64,000 nt of DNA from Gordoniibacillus kamchatkensis (lineage in GTDB: Bacteria; Bacillota; Bacilli; Paenibacillales; NBRC-103111): positions 32,281-96,280 of the forward strand of contig NZ_JXAK01000025.1 of the NCBI RefSeq assembly GCF_000829455.1, written 5' to 3'. Below, piece after piece: positions 42,029-51,463 of the stretch. How positions within the stretch are numbered: position 1 is the stretch's first letter; each line of letters starts with the position of its first letter. The notes under the pieces are model-generated. The model saw nothing but the letters and a program-made list of their open reading frames with translations. It was not told the origin of the DNA and searched no databases. The position numbers were made by a program, and so were the translations under genes.

Positions 42029-42925
42029 ATGTATTCTACGCCATCGCTGTCCAAACCAAAACCTGCCGTGCCGGTCGCGGCACTCGTTATCGTCGGCATT
42101 ATCGCCATTTCGTTTTCCGCCATTTTCGTGAAATGGTCGCAAGCTCCGGCTTCGGCGCTCGCCATGAACCGTCTGCTGCTCACTTGCCTGCTCATGACTC
42201 CGTGGCTGTGGAAGCACCGCGCCGAGTGGCGGGAGCTGACCGCCCGGACGGCGGGCCGTCTTGCTTTGTCCGGGTTGATGCTTGGGCTGCACTTTTTGCT
42301 GTGGATGGAGTCGTTGCGATATACGACGGTGGCCAGTTCAACGGCGCTGCTCACGCTGGAGCCGGTATTCGTGATGCTCGGCTCGCTGCTCGCGTTCCGC
42401 CAGCGCACCGCAGCCGGCGCCGTCGTCGGCATGATCATCGCCATCGCCGGAGCGGCGCTTATCGGCTGGGGCGATTTTCGCTTCTCGGGGCCTGCGCTGA
42501 AAGGGGATATCTTGTCGGTGCTCGGAACGCTGGCGATGGCGGCCAATATCGTTCTCGGCAAAAGCTTGCGCGGCCACGTCTCCACGTTCGTGTACAGCTA
42601 CGCCGTATTTCTCGCCGCTGCCGTTTTGCTCGCCGGCTACGCCGCCGTGCTCGGCGTGCCGCTGTTCGCATACGACGCCAAAGAGTGGGGGATCTTCCTG
42701 CTGCTGGCGCTCGTGCCGACGCTGCTCGGACATTATGTATTCAACGCGCTACTCAAGTACATGCGGGCTACCTCCGTTTCGATGACCGTACTGGGCGAAC
42801 CGCTCGGTGCTACTTTGCTCGCTTACGTGCTGCTCGGGGAGACGGTAACGTCGCTTCAGGCCGTGGCGGGGGGCGTACTCTTGCTTGGGGTTTGGCAATT
42901 TATGCGTACGATTGAAAGCAAGTAG
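42029..42925 (+). CDS. EamA/DMT family transporter
   Basis: A 298-residue membrane protein with about ten transmembrane helices in two EamA repeats, as in drug/metabolite exporters. Typical stretches are SAIFVKWSQAPASALAMNRLLLT, RYTTVASSTALLTLEPVFVML and, in the second repeat, MTVLGEPLGATLLAYVLLGE. ATG 42029 follows TAGGAGAG. The substrate cannot be predicted. It is not part of the phosphonate operon (opposite strand, other side of ytxJ), though an export role for its product cannot be excluded. Confidence 0.87.
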   Translation: MYSTPSLSKPKPAVPVAALVIVGIIAISFSAIFVKWSQAPASALAMNRLLLTCLLMTPWLWKHRAEWRELTARTAGRLALSGLMLGLHFLLWMESLRYTTVASSTALLTLEPVFVMLGSLLAFRQRTAAGAVVGMIIAIAGAALIGWGDFRFSGPALKGDILSVLGTLAMAANIVLGKSLRGHVSTFVYSYAVFLAAAVLLAGYAAVLGVPLFAYDAKEWGIFLLLALVPTLLGHYVFNALLKYMRATSVSMTVLGEPLGATLLAYVLLGETVTSLQAVAGGVLLLGVWQFMRTIESK

Positions 42926-42990
42926 ATATATGCCGATTAATTCTCGGAACGGATGGGCAACCCGGCGGCGGGCAGGGGGAGGACGTTCAT

Positions 42991-44655
42991 GTGGAGTACA
43001 CCTTAACTGTACGGGAAGTGTTAAAGCGGCCGCTTTTTAGCGGAGCCGAAGTGGTAGCGGGCCACAACGGATTGGATCGGCCCATTCGCTGGGTTCACAT
43101 CCTGGAAATCATGAATATCGAGCAATTGATTCACGGCCAAGAGCTCATATTGACGACCGGAGTGGCTTTCAAGTCCGACCCCGGTTCGTTTGTGTCTTAT
43201 TTGGAGCAGTTGGTAAAGCGGAACGTTTCTTGTTTATGCATTGAACTGGGACAGTTCATCGATCATATCCCGCACGAAATGGTACATATGGCGGACTGTT
43301 ATAACTTTCCTCTTATCGTCTTCCCGCAAACGGTTCGCTTTGTCGACATTACGCAAGACCTGCACGTGCTTATTATTAATAAACATCACAAAATTTTGCA
43401 AGATCTTGAAGCTATCTCCAGAGAGTTCCATCGTCTGACCTTGTCGTCGCAAGGAGTTACGAACGTACTGAAGCTTCTCCAATCGAGCACGAAAGCGCAA
43501 ATCGTCTATATGCCCGTGCAGGGCCAGCCGATCTTTATTCCGCAGCTGCCCCCGGCCGAGCAAACGAAGCTTCAGGAACATATCTTGTCCAAGCAAGCCG
43601 AGCTGCCGGAAGCGGTCAATCATGCGGCCCCGCACGTATGGGACGACGCCGGCGGCACCTTGATCATGCAGCCCGTCGGCGCAATGGGCAAAACGTGGGC
43701 ATATATCGCCATGCACTTAACGCATAAGCCGCAAGAATACGAATTTCTTATCCTCGACTCAGCTTCGCTTTCCATTGCCCAAGATTTGCTTCGTAAACGC
43801 TATATTCAGGAGCGCAAACTGTACGCCGAAAATTTATGGGTCGACGATTTGCTGCACAAACGGCTTGCGGACGAAGAGCAAATCAAATCGATGACCGGAA
43901 GCAAGTACAAGAAGCTGAATGAATCCGGCTTCCATGTCTGCCTCGTCGAATTCGACACTCCGGAGCAGAAAACGAATTCCGCCGCCGAAGACGACGGTCC
44001 GGAATCGATCGGGCTCCACTTGTCCATGATGCTGCGCTCTTTGTTCGAACAGTATGATTTTATGCCGCTTACGACGCTAAAAAACAACAGGCTGATCGTG
44101 ATCGCTATCGACTTGCAGCCGCTCCAGCCTGGGAAAATAAGGCTTGAGAAAATATTCCACACGTTGCAAAGGATCAACAACGAGCAGAAGATCGGCCCGT
44201 CCCAATTGCTGATTGGCATAGGGCGCCGCTGCGTGAATCTGATCAACGCCCATCAAAGTTATCACGAAGCCGTCCAAGCCATATCGCTGTTTCCGTCCGT
44301 GAAGCATAATCCGCTCTTTTTTGACGACCTCGGCGTCATGCAGCTGCTGTTCAACATTAACGACCAATCCAAATTGCATGCGTTCGTGACAAACTACATC
44401 GGCAAGCTGATCGAGCACGACGAGTCGAAGGGGAGCGATCTGGTCTGGACGTTGAAAGTGTACCTGGACAACGACCAATCCAAACTAATTGCCGCACAGA
44501 AGCTTTTTATCGTAAGGCAATCGCTGTACTACCGATTGGAAAAAATCAAAGAGCTGCTCGGCGAAGACTGCCTGCTTCCCGAACACCGCCTAGCGCTGCA
44601 AGTCGCTTTGCGGGCTTACCAAATGCTGCATCCGGCGAAATGGAGCGGCAGGTGA
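42991..44655 (+). CDS. PucR family transcriptional regulator
   Basis: A 554-residue activator-type regulator. The N-terminal PucR domain (LTVREVLKRPLFSGAEVVAG ... EQLIHGQELILTTG) is followed by a GGDEF-like middle region and the C-terminal helix-turn-helix (YLDNDQSKLIAAQKLFIVRQ, SLYYRLEKIKELLG). GTG 42991 follows GGGGGAGGA by seven bases. PucR proteins control purine, GABA, beta-alanine or other nitrogen-compound catabolism and usually regulate neighbouring genes. The permease/GlcG/dehydrogenase/transaminase set downstream is the likely target. Confidence 0.9.
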   Translation: MEYTLTVREVLKRPLFSGAEVVAGHNGLDRPIRWVHILEIMNIEQLIHGQELILTTGVAFKSDPGSFVSYLEQLVKRNVSCLCIELGQFIDHIPHEMVHMADCYNFPLIVFPQTVRFVDITQDLHVLIINKHHKILQDLEAISREFHRLTLSSQGVTNVLKLLQSSTKAQIVYMPVQGQPIFIPQLPPAEQTKLQEHILSKQAELPEAVNHAAPHVWDDAGGTLIMQPVGAMGKTWAYIAMHLTHKPQEYEFLILDSASLSIAQDLLRKRYIQERKLYAENLWVDDLLHKRLADEEQIKSMTGSKYKKLNESGFHVCLVEFDTPEQKTNSAAEDDGPESIGLHLSMMLRSLFEQYDFMPLTTLKNNRLIVIAIDLQPLQPGKIRLEKIFHTLQRINNEQKIGPSQLLIGIGRRCVNLINAHQSYHEAVQAISLFPSVKHNPLFFDDLGVMQLLFNINDQSKLHAFVTNYIGKLIEHDESKGSDLVWTLKVYLDNDQSKLIAAQKLFIVRQSLYYRLEKIKELLGEDCLLPEHRLALQVALRAYQMLHPAKWSGR

Positions 44656-44716
44656 GCTCGGCGTCCGTCGATACAGTTGTCATAGAAATCGGCCAAATCT
44701 TTTAACTTTTTGTCTA

Positions 44717-44746
44717 TTGAAAACGCTTTCCGATCTACGTGATAAT
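44717..44746 (+). promoter_or_regulatory. promoter with overlapping CcpA cre site
   Basis: TTGAAA (44717-44722) and GATAAT (44741-44746) with 18-base spacing. TTGAAAACGCTTTCC at 44717-44731 matches the CcpA cre consensus WTGNAANCGNWNNCW at all but the last base and covers the -35, which predicts carbon catabolite repression of the permease and possibly the genes after it. Confidence 0.7.
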
Positions 44747-44783
44747 TAGCTCATTACCATCCAAACAGAAGGTGAGTGAGCGC

Positions 44784-46220
44784 ATGTCAACACCAAATTC
44801 CTCAGTTTCAACCCCAAATGTGCTGAAACGCAATTTATCGGTGTGGGATGCCGTCGTGATGTCTGCGGCATTCATGGGACCGGCGGTCTCGATGTATTTC
44901 AATACAGGCTACGCCGCAGGCTTCGCCGGTGCCGCTATGCCCATCAGCTTCGCGATTTCGCTCGTCATCGCCATCATTTTGGCCAAGACTATCGGCGAAT
45001 TCAGCAAAGTCGCGCCTAGCGCCGGAGCGTTTTACGTATTTGCCAGCAAAGGGATCGGCCCCCGCAGCGGGTTTTTGTCCGGATGGCTTATGTTCATCGG
45101 TTATTCTCTGCTGGAGCCCGCCGAAGAAGCGTTGTTCGGGACAACGGCCAGCTCGCTTTTAAAAAGCGGCCTGGGCATCGATATTCCGTGGTACGTGATT
45201 TCTTTGCTCGCTTGGGCGTTCGTCCTCATGCTGTCGTGTATCGGCGCCAAGCAATCGATGAAAATGACGATGATCCTGTTTGCCGGGGAAGTCGGCGTTT
45301 TGCTCGTGTTGTGCTGCATCGTTTTGGCCAAAGGCGGCCACGACGGCATCCATTTCGAAGTGTTCAGCCCGGCCATGAGCCCGTCCGGATTTTCGGGAAT
45401 CGCCCTGGGCATGATCTACGGAATGCTGTCGTTCGTAGGATTCGAGTCGGCGACGACTTTGGCGGAGGAAGTGAAAAATCCGAAGAGAAACGTGTATTAT
45501 GCGCTGATCGGTTCCACTTTGCTGGTAGGATGCATCTATATTTTCGCCACTTTTACGGTGGTCAACGGGTTCGGTTTGAAAAACATGGATAAATTGGCCA
45601 GCGACGCTTCTCCGTTCGTAACGATGGCGACGCAGTTCGGGAATACGACTTTGGTCACGCTTATAGCTTTGGCCGGGTTAAGCAGCATTTTGGCGGTAAC
45701 GATCGGCGTGAACAACGCGATTGCTCGGGTCATTTATGTCATGGGCCGGGAAAAAGTGCTGCCGTCCGCGCTCGGCAAGCTGAACGCCAGATTCCACACG
45801 CCCACGAACGCGATCATGTTCCAGTCCGCAGTCGCGCTCGTGCTCCTGCTCCTGATGGGCTTCGCGGTCGGGCCTTCCAATACTTACGGCTATTTGGGCG
45901 CCATTCTTACGCTGGGTATTATCCCGGTGTATATGATGGCTTCCGTCGGCTACGTTCTCTATCAAAAAAGCCAAAGCAACGTACGCAAGCATCCATTCAA
46001 AAATTTGATTCTTCCCATTATATCGTCGCTGCTGCTGCTCATTCCGCTGTCGGCTTCGTTCTACCCGGTGCCCGAGTTTCCTTACAACATTTTGCCGTTT
46101 ATCGTCATCGTGTACGCCATCATCGGGATTATTGTAGCCAAACGGCTTGAACGGGATCCGGAACGATTCAAGCGCGTCGGGGAAATATTGGGGGATGCCG
46201 GTTCGGAGGTAAACGCATGA
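44784..46220 (+). CDS. APC family amino acid permease
   Basis: A 478-residue transporter with about 12 membrane segments. The first helices show the APC signature (AAFMGPAVSMYFNTGYAAGFAG; SKVAPSAGAFYVFASKGIG) and EVKNPKRNVYYALIGSTL follows in the middle. ATG 44784 follows AGAAGGTGAG. The context (PucR upstream, beta-alanine-type transaminase and dehydrogenases downstream) suggests an omega-amino acid or polyamine-derived substrate. The stop overlaps the glcG-like start by four bases. Confidence 0.9.
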   Translation: MSTPNSSVSTPNVLKRNLSVWDAVVMSAAFMGPAVSMYFNTGYAAGFAGAAMPISFAISLVIAIILAKTIGEFSKVAPSAGAFYVFASKGIGPRSGFLSGWLMFIGYSLLEPAEEALFGTTASSLLKSGLGIDIPWYVISLLAWAFVLMLSCIGAKQSMKMTMILFAGEVGVLLVLCCIVLAKGGHDGIHFEVFSPAMSPSGFSGIALGMIYGMLSFVGFESATTLAEEVKNPKRNVYYALIGSTLLVGCIYIFATFTVVNGFGLKNMDKLASDASPFVTMATQFGNTTLVTLIALAGLSSILAVTIGVNNAIARVIYVMGREKVLPSALGKLNARFHTPTNAIMFQSAVALVLLLLMGFAVGPSNTYGYLGAILTLGIIPVYMMASVGYVLYQKSQSNVRKHPFKNLILPIISSLLLLIPLSASFYPVPEFPYNILPFIVIVYAIIGIIVAKRLERDPERFKRVGEILGDAGSEVNA

Positions 46221-46624
46221 CGCTGACAGAGGAAGATGTAAAACGCTCGCTGCAGCTCGCTCTGGACAAAGGGGCGGAGATCGGCATTCCGATCTCGGTC
46301 GCCATTACGGATGCCGCCGGACATCTTCTCGGGTTCTCGCGACATGTGGGGGCGGAAATCGTCAGCATCACTTTGGCCCAGGACAAAGCGTATACCGCTG
46401 CCGTTAACCGGATCAGCACCGCGGAGCTCGGCAAACTGTGCCAGCCGGGGGCAGAATTGTACGGCTTGCAGCACAATCTCGGCGGCCGCATGGTCATATT
46501 CGGCGGCGGAATCCCGATTCGGGGCACGGACGGCGTTCTGATCGGAGCGATCGGCGTAAGCGGCGGGACGGTGGAACAGGATATCGCTTGCGCCCTAGCC
46601 GCACTGGACAGCTTGCCTAATTGA
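46217..46624 (+). CDS. GlcG/HbpS family heme-binding-like protein
   Basis: A 135-residue protein of the GlcG/HbpS family. Characteristic stretches are AITDAAGHLLGFSRHVGA, AQDKAYTAAVNRIST and GGGIPIRGTDGVLIGAIGVSGGTVEQD. Family members bind heme or small ligands and occur in many catabolic operons with no settled role. It is translationally coupled to the permease (ATGA overlap) and followed by a terminator. Confidence 0.87.
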   Translation: MTLTEEDVKRSLQLALDKGAEIGIPISVAITDAAGHLLGFSRHVGAEIVSITLAQDKAYTAAVNRISTAELGKLCQPGAELYGLQHNLGGRMVIFGGGIPIRGTDGVLIGAIGVSGGTVEQDIACALAALDSLPN

Positions 46625-46632
46625 AACAAATA

Positions 46633-46670
46633 GAAAGAACTGCGGTAGCTTCCGGCTGCAGTTCTTTCTT
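46633..46670 (+). terminator. terminator after glcG-like gene
   Basis: GAAAGAACTGC and GCAGTTCTTTC arms with a short bulged stem and TTCTT tail. Confidence 0.75.
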
Positions 46671-46815
46671 CTTCCGGAGGCGGTTAGACCCGAACGGACG
46701 CGTGTAAAAAGATAGCGCATATTTCCTCACATCTTGTCTAATGCAATCCGGCAATTTCGTTTCTATACTTTGGTTAGATCGTGAACATTCCTCTCAGCAT
46801 AAGGAGGCTGGCAAC

Positions 46816-48258
46816 ATGCAGGCTGCGACGACAGCGGCGAAGCTTCAAAATTACATCGGCGGAGAATGGGTCGAGTCAGCGGGCAACCGTTACGAACCTG
46901 TGCTGAACCCGGCTACCGGCGAAACGATTGCGCAAGTGCCGTTATCCACGCAAGAAGATGTCGAGCGCGCTGTTCAAGCGGCACGTAAAGCTTTTGACGG
47001 CTGGAGAAAGACGGCCGTTCCGCGCAGAGCCCGCATCCTGTTCAGCTATCAGCAGCTGCTGGTTCGGCATTGGGAAGAGCTGGCTCGCCTTATTACGTTG
47101 GAGAACGGAAAAAGCTACCAAGAAGCATATGGCGAAGTGCAGCGCGGCATCGAGTGCGTGGAGTTTGCGGCAGGGGCGCCGACACTCCTGATGGGCAGCC
47201 AGCTCCCGGATATTGCAACAGGCCTCGAGTCCGGGATGTACCGGTACCCGCTCGGCGTCATCGGCGGCATTACGCCCTTTAACTTCCCGATGATGGTGCC
47301 TTGCTGGATGTTCCCTCTGGCGATCGCTTGCGGCAATACGTTTGTGCTTAAGCCATCCGAGCGCACCCCGCTATTGGCAAACCGATTGGCCGAGCTGTTC
47401 CGGGAGGCCGGATTGCCGCCGGGCGTACTGAACGTCGTGCACGGCGCCCACGACGTGGTGAACGGCTTGCTGCATCATCCGGACGTTCAAGCCATATCGT
47501 TCGTCGGATCGCAGCCGGTTGCCGAGTATGTATACAAAACGGCAGCCGCAGGCGGGAAAAGAGTTCAAGCGCTTGCAGGCGCGAAAAACCATTCGATCGT
47601 GATGCCCGATGCGGATCTGGACAACGCGGTGACCAATATTATCAACGCCGCTTTCGGCTCGGCCGGCGAACGGTGCATGGCTTGCTCCGTCGTCGTCGCA
47701 GTAGGCGATATCGCCGATCGGCTGATGGAAAAACTCGTGAAAGCGGCGGGCGACCTCAAGATCGGCAGCGGCCTGCAGCCGGACGTATTTCTCGGGCCGG
47801 TGATCCGCCAAGAAAACAAAGAACGCACCCTCGGCTACATTGAAGCCGGGCAAGCGGAAGGGGCGCGGCTAGTCCGCGACGGACGCAAGGACGCCGTTCC
47901 GGCGGACGGCTTTTTTATCGGACCTACCATCTTCGACGGCGTAACGACCGGCATGAAAATATGGAAAGACGAGCTGTTCGCGCCCGTGCTGTCGGTTATG
48001 CGCGCTGCGGATTTGAGCGAGGCGATCGAAATTTCCAACCGCTCGGAGTTCGCCAACGGGGCGTGCATTTATACGGATAGCGCGAAAGCGGTTCGCCAAT
48101 TCCGCGATGAAATCGATGCCGGCATGTTGGGAGTCAATATCGGTGTGCCTGCGCCGATGGCGTTCTTCCCGTTCTCGGGCTATAAAAAATCGTTTTACGG
48201 CGATTTGCACGCAAACGGAAAAGACGGCGTGGAGTTTACACCCGCAAAAAAATGCTGA
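46816..48258 (+). CDS. mmsA: methylmalonate-semialdehyde dehydrogenase (CoA-acylating)
   Basis: A 480-residue aldehyde dehydrogenase of the MmsA/IolA group, which converts malonic or methylmalonic semialdehyde to acetyl- or propionyl-CoA without a separate ligase. The catalytic Cys is in [13 protein letters not shown] (about 287), and [21 protein letters not shown] and [16 protein letters not shown] are group-specific. AAGGAGG lies eight bases before ATG 46816; the frame is open further upstream. With the downstream transaminase it forms a route from beta-alanine to acetyl-CoA. Confidence 0.92.
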   Translation: MQAATTAAKLQNYIGGEWVESAGNRYEPVLNPATGETIAQVPLSTQEDVERAVQAARKAFDGWRKTAVPRRARILFSYQQLLVRHWEELARLITLENGKSYQEAYGEVQRGIECVEFAAGAPTLLMGSQLPDIATGLESGMYRYPLGVIGGITPFNFPMMVPCWMFPLAIACGNTFVLKPSERTPLLANRLAELFREAGLPPGVLNVVHGAHDVVNGLLHHPDVQAISFVGSQPVAEYVYKTAAAGGKRVQALAGAKNHSIVMPDADLDNAVTNIINAAFGSAGERCMACSVVVAVGDIADRLMEKLVKAAGDLKIGSGLQPDVFLGPVIRQENKERTLGYIEAGQAEGARLVRDGRKDAVPADGFFIGPTIFDGVTTGMKIWKDELFAPVLSVMRAADLSEAIEISNRSEFANGACIYTDSAKAVRQFRDEIDAGMLGVNIGVPAPMAFFPFSGYKKSFYGDLHANGKDGVEFTPAKKC

Positions 48259-48321
48259 CGGCAAAGTATTAAAGCTTCCGGACTTCCGGAACGAAAAAAT
48301 ATACTGGACGGAGATGACAAA

Positions 48322-49674
48322 ATGGCCGTAAATCAAGAATCGCTGGATGTTATCGCGAAAGACAGGCAATTTTTATGGCACGCGATGTCCCCTTATAACG
48401 AAAAAGCGCCGCCGATGGTCGTAACGGGGGGGAGTGGCTCCTGGATCACTGATTTGCAAGGCAATCGATACTTGGACGCGATGTCCGGCCTGTGGTGCGT
48501 CAATGTAGGATACGGCAGGGAAGAGCTGGCTAAGGCGGCTTACGACCAATTGCTGGCTATGGCCTATTATCCGTTGTCGCAAAGCCACCTTCCGGCCATC
48601 CGCCTTGCCGAGAAGCTGAACGAATGGCTGGAAGACGAGTATGTCGTTTTCTTTTCCAACAGCGGATCGGACGCCAATGAAACCGCCTTTAAAATAGCCA
48701 GACAGTATCATCAGCAAAACGGCGAGCCGAGCCGGTACAAATTCATTTCGCGCTACAGGGCTTACCACGGCAGCTCGATGGGAGCGCTGGCGGCAACAGG
48801 GCAGGCGCAGCGGAAATATAAATACGAGCCGCTCGGCGGAGGCTTTCTCCACGTTCGCCCGCCGGAAAGCTACCGCCGTCCGGCCGGGATGACCGTAGAG
48901 GATTACCATTTGTTCTGCGCGCGCGAAATTGAAGAGATGATCGTATGGGAAGGCGAAGAAACGATCGCCGGCGTCATTATGGAGCCTGCCATTACAGGCG
49001 GGGGAATCATCGTTCCGCACCAAATTTACATGGATGAAGTGCAGCGCATTTGCCGCAAACGCAACGTGCTGCTCATTATCGATGAAGTCATATGCGGTTT
49101 CGGCCGCTCCGGCCAAAAATTCGGACATTTCAATTACAACGTCAAGCCCGACATCGTGACGATGGCGAAGGGGCTGACGAGCGGATACTTGCCTCTCTCC
49201 GCAACGGCCGTTCGCAGGGACATTTACGAAACGTTCAAGCAATCTGCCGAGTACAGCCATTTGCGGCATGTGAACACGTTCGGCGGCACGCCGGCCTCCT
49301 GCATGCTGGCGCTTAAAAACCTCGAAATTATGGAGACGGAAAATTTGGTCGAGAGATCGCGTGAGCTCGGTTTCAGGCTCGCCGCCGCGCTGGAGGAACT
49401 GCTCGACCATCCGCTCGTCGGAGATATTCGCAGCTTCGGATTTTTGCTTGGCGTCGAAGTTGTGGCGGATAAGCAAACGAAAGAGCCGCTCCCTCTCGCC
49501 GCGGTGAACAAGATTATAGCCGATTGCAAAGCGAAAGGCCTCATCATCGGCAAAAACGGCGACACGGTAGCCGGGTTTAACAACGTGCTGACGTTTTCTC
49601 CGCCGCTGTCTTCCACCGACGAAGACCTGGATTTTATCATCAATACATTCAAGCAAGTGATGAAAAACCAGTAA
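48322..49674 (+). CDS. class III aminotransferase, beta-alanine/omega-amino acid--pyruvate type
   Basis: A 450-residue PLP enzyme. NSGSDANETAFKIARQYH and the PLP Lys in TMAKGLTSGYLPLSA (about 283) are intact; AYHGSSMGALAATGQ and LIIDEVICGFGRSG are typical of class III enzymes. It most resembles transaminases that take the amino group from beta-alanine or similar omega-amino acids to pyruvate. The product, malonic semialdehyde, is the substrate of the preceding dehydrogenase. The alanine formed would explain the former presence of alanine dehydrogenase directly downstream. Confidence 0.88.
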   Translation: MAVNQESLDVIAKDRQFLWHAMSPYNEKAPPMVVTGGSGSWITDLQGNRYLDAMSGLWCVNVGYGREELAKAAYDQLLAMAYYPLSQSHLPAIRLAEKLNEWLEDEYVVFFSNSGSDANETAFKIARQYHQQNGEPSRYKFISRYRAYHGSSMGALAATGQAQRKYKYEPLGGGFLHVRPPESYRRPAGMTVEDYHLFCAREIEEMIVWEGEETIAGVIMEPAITGGGIIVPHQIYMDEVQRICRKRNVLLIIDEVICGFGRSGQKFGHFNYNVKPDIVTMAKGLTSGYLPLSATAVRRDIYETFKQSAEYSHLRHVNTFGGTPASCMLALKNLEIMETENLVERSRELGFRLAAALEELLDHPLVGDIRSFGFLLGVEVVADKQTKEPLPLAAVNKIIADCKAKGLIIGKNGDTVAGFNNVLTFSPPLSSTDEDLDFIINTFKQVMKNQ

Positions 49675-49678
49675 GAGG

Positions 49679-49867
49679 ATGCCCGGCGCGGTCGCGCGCA
49701 CGTCCACGCTCGTTCTGGCAAATGTCACGACGTCTTACGGGCTGCAGCTGGCCGGGAAAAGATACTGCAAAGCGGCGATGGACAACAGCGCTTTGGCCAA
49801 AGGCATCAATGTCATTGACGGCAAAGTGACTTACATAGGCGCGGCCGAAGCGCACGGCTGCGAATAA
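49679..49867 (+). pseudogene. ald: 3' remnant of alanine dehydrogenase
   Basis: A 62-residue open frame five bases after the transaminase stop. It reads MPGAVARTSTLVLANVTTSY, GLQLAGKRYCKAAMDNSALA and KGINVIDGKVTYIGAAEAHG. This matches the C-terminal region of alanine dehydrogenase (MPGAVPRTST..ALTN, ALxxNxAL..G.N...G.VTY). About 300 N-terminal residues, with the catalytic and NAD-binding parts, are missing and the end is cut short. There is no proper ribosome site. A deletion that fused the transaminase end to the ald tail is the simplest explanation. Confidence 0.72.
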
Positions 49868-49939
49868 GTAAACATTGATGCGTTTTGGAAAGGCAAATGC
49901 TTGGCGTTTAACGACACGAAGCGGGGGAGCGAGGCGCAT

Positions 49940-51400
49940 ATGGAGATTAAAAAAATGTATATCGACGGCCAGTGGGTGCTTGGCAGCAGCGGGAAAACCC
50001 GCAATATTATAAATCCGGCGACGGAAGAAGTACTGGCCGCCGTGACGGAAGGCAACGCGGATGACGTCAAGCTGGCCGCTCAAGCGGCGAGCAGAGCGTT
50101 TTACGACGATGGATGGAGGGAGAGCAAGGCGAGAGTTCGGGCCGAGCTGCTGCTTCGCCTTGCAGACAAACTGGAAGAGAGCGCGGAGGACTTCGCCAGA
50201 CTGGAAACGTTGAACAACGGGAAACCAATCAGCGAAGCGAGGTACGATGTCGCCGACGCCGTGAACCAGTTCCGGTATTACGCCGGATTGGCGACCAAGC
50301 CGCACGGGCAAGTGTTCGACGTGCCGGACGACGTGCAATCCATCGTCGTTACGGAAGCGGTCGGGGTGGCGGCCATTATTACGCCGTGGAACTATCCGCT
50401 CGTCATGGCCACGCAAAAAATTGCCGCCGCCATTGCGGCAGGGTGCACGGTCATTGTCAAACCCGCCTCCGTTACACCGCTGACGACGATCCGATTGTTC
50501 GAGCTGATCGACGAGCTGGAATTTCCGAAAGGCGTGCTCAATCTTGTCATCGGGCCGGGCTCAGCGATCGGAAACGAGCTGTCCGAAAATCCGCTCATCG
50601 ATAAAATTTCTTTTACCGGCGGCACCGAGACTGGGGTTGTCATCGCCCAAAAAGCGGCGCCGACCATGAAAAGATTGAGCCTGGAGCTGGGCGGCAAATC
50701 CCCGCTCGTCGTTTTTGACGATGCCGATTTCGACGTTGCGGTCGAATACGCGCTGTTCGCCATTTTCGCCAACCAGGGGCAAGTATGCTCCGCCGGTTCC
50801 CGCCTCATTTTGCAGGAAACCATGTACGGCCGCTTTGTGGAGGAACTGCTGAAGCAGGTTAAGAAGATCAAGATAGGTCCCGGCATCGAGGAACATACGC
50901 TCATGGGACCTCTCGTTTCCGAGGAACAGCGCAAAACCGTGGAAAGCTACGTCGAGATCGGGCTGAACGAAGGGGCGACATTGCTGTGCGGCGGCAAACG
51001 GATCGAGGGACGAGGCTATTTCTTTGAGCCGACCATCTTTACCGACACGACGCCTGACATGCGGATCGTTCAGGAGGAGATTTTCGGGCCTGTGCTCGTC
51101 ATTCAGAAGTTCAGGGCGGAGGAGGAGGCGATCAGGCTCGCCAACGATACGAAGTTCGGCCTAGCCGGCGCCGTCTTCACCGGCGATTCGGCCAGAGCGA
51201 TGAGAGTAAGCCGCAAAATCAGAGCAGGCATATTCTGGATTAATACTTATCATAATACGTATAACGAGGCGCCCTGGGGCGGTTTCAAAATGAGCGGCAT
51301 CGGCAGAGATTTGGGCACGTACGGCTTCCAGCAATTTTTGGAGCCGAAGCAAATCAATGTGAAATTGCACGTTTCCCCGGCCGGTTGGCTGCCTCGATAA
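49940..51400 (+). CDS. aldehyde dehydrogenase, betaine-aldehyde dehydrogenase-like
   Basis: A 486-residue NAD-dependent aldehyde dehydrogenase. The catalytic Cys is in NQGQVCSAGSRL (about 283), the Glu in LELGGKSP and the cofactor loop is GVAAIITPWNYPLVMATQKIA. It is closest in style to GbsA/BetB-like enzymes acting on amino-aldehydes. ATG 49940 is used because of GGGGAGCGAGG upstream; the frame is open a further 13 codons. It probably completes the oxidation of aldehydes from omega-amine transamination, but the substrate is inferred only from context. Confidence 0.88.
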   Translation: MEIKKMYIDGQWVLGSSGKTRNIINPATEEVLAAVTEGNADDVKLAAQAASRAFYDDGWRESKARVRAELLLRLADKLEESAEDFARLETLNNGKPISEARYDVADAVNQFRYYAGLATKPHGQVFDVPDDVQSIVVTEAVGVAAIITPWNYPLVMATQKIAAAIAAGCTVIVKPASVTPLTTIRLFELIDELEFPKGVLNLVIGPGSAIGNELSENPLIDKISFTGGTETGVVIAQKAAPTMKRLSLELGGKSPLVVFDDADFDVAVEYALFAIFANQGQVCSAGSRLILQETMYGRFVEELLKQVKKIKIGPGIEEHTLMGPLVSEEQRKTVESYVEIGLNEGATLLCGGKRIEGRGYFFEPTIFTDTTPDMRIVQEEIFGPVLVIQKFRAEEEAIRLANDTKFGLAGAVFTGDSARAMRVSRKIRAGIFWINTYHNTYNEAPWGGFKMSGIGRDLGTYGFQQFLEPKQINVKLHVSPAGWLPR

Positions 51401-51411
51401 TATGGATTGGT

Positions 51412-51449
51412 AAAACAGAAGCAGCCGCGCCGGCGGCTGCTTCTGTTTT
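51412..51449. terminator. bidirectional terminator
   Basis: Perfect arms AAAACAGAAGCAGCCG and CGGCTGCTTCTGTTTT between two convergent genes. Confidence 0.92.
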
Positions 51450-51463
51450 AACCAGTATGGGCG

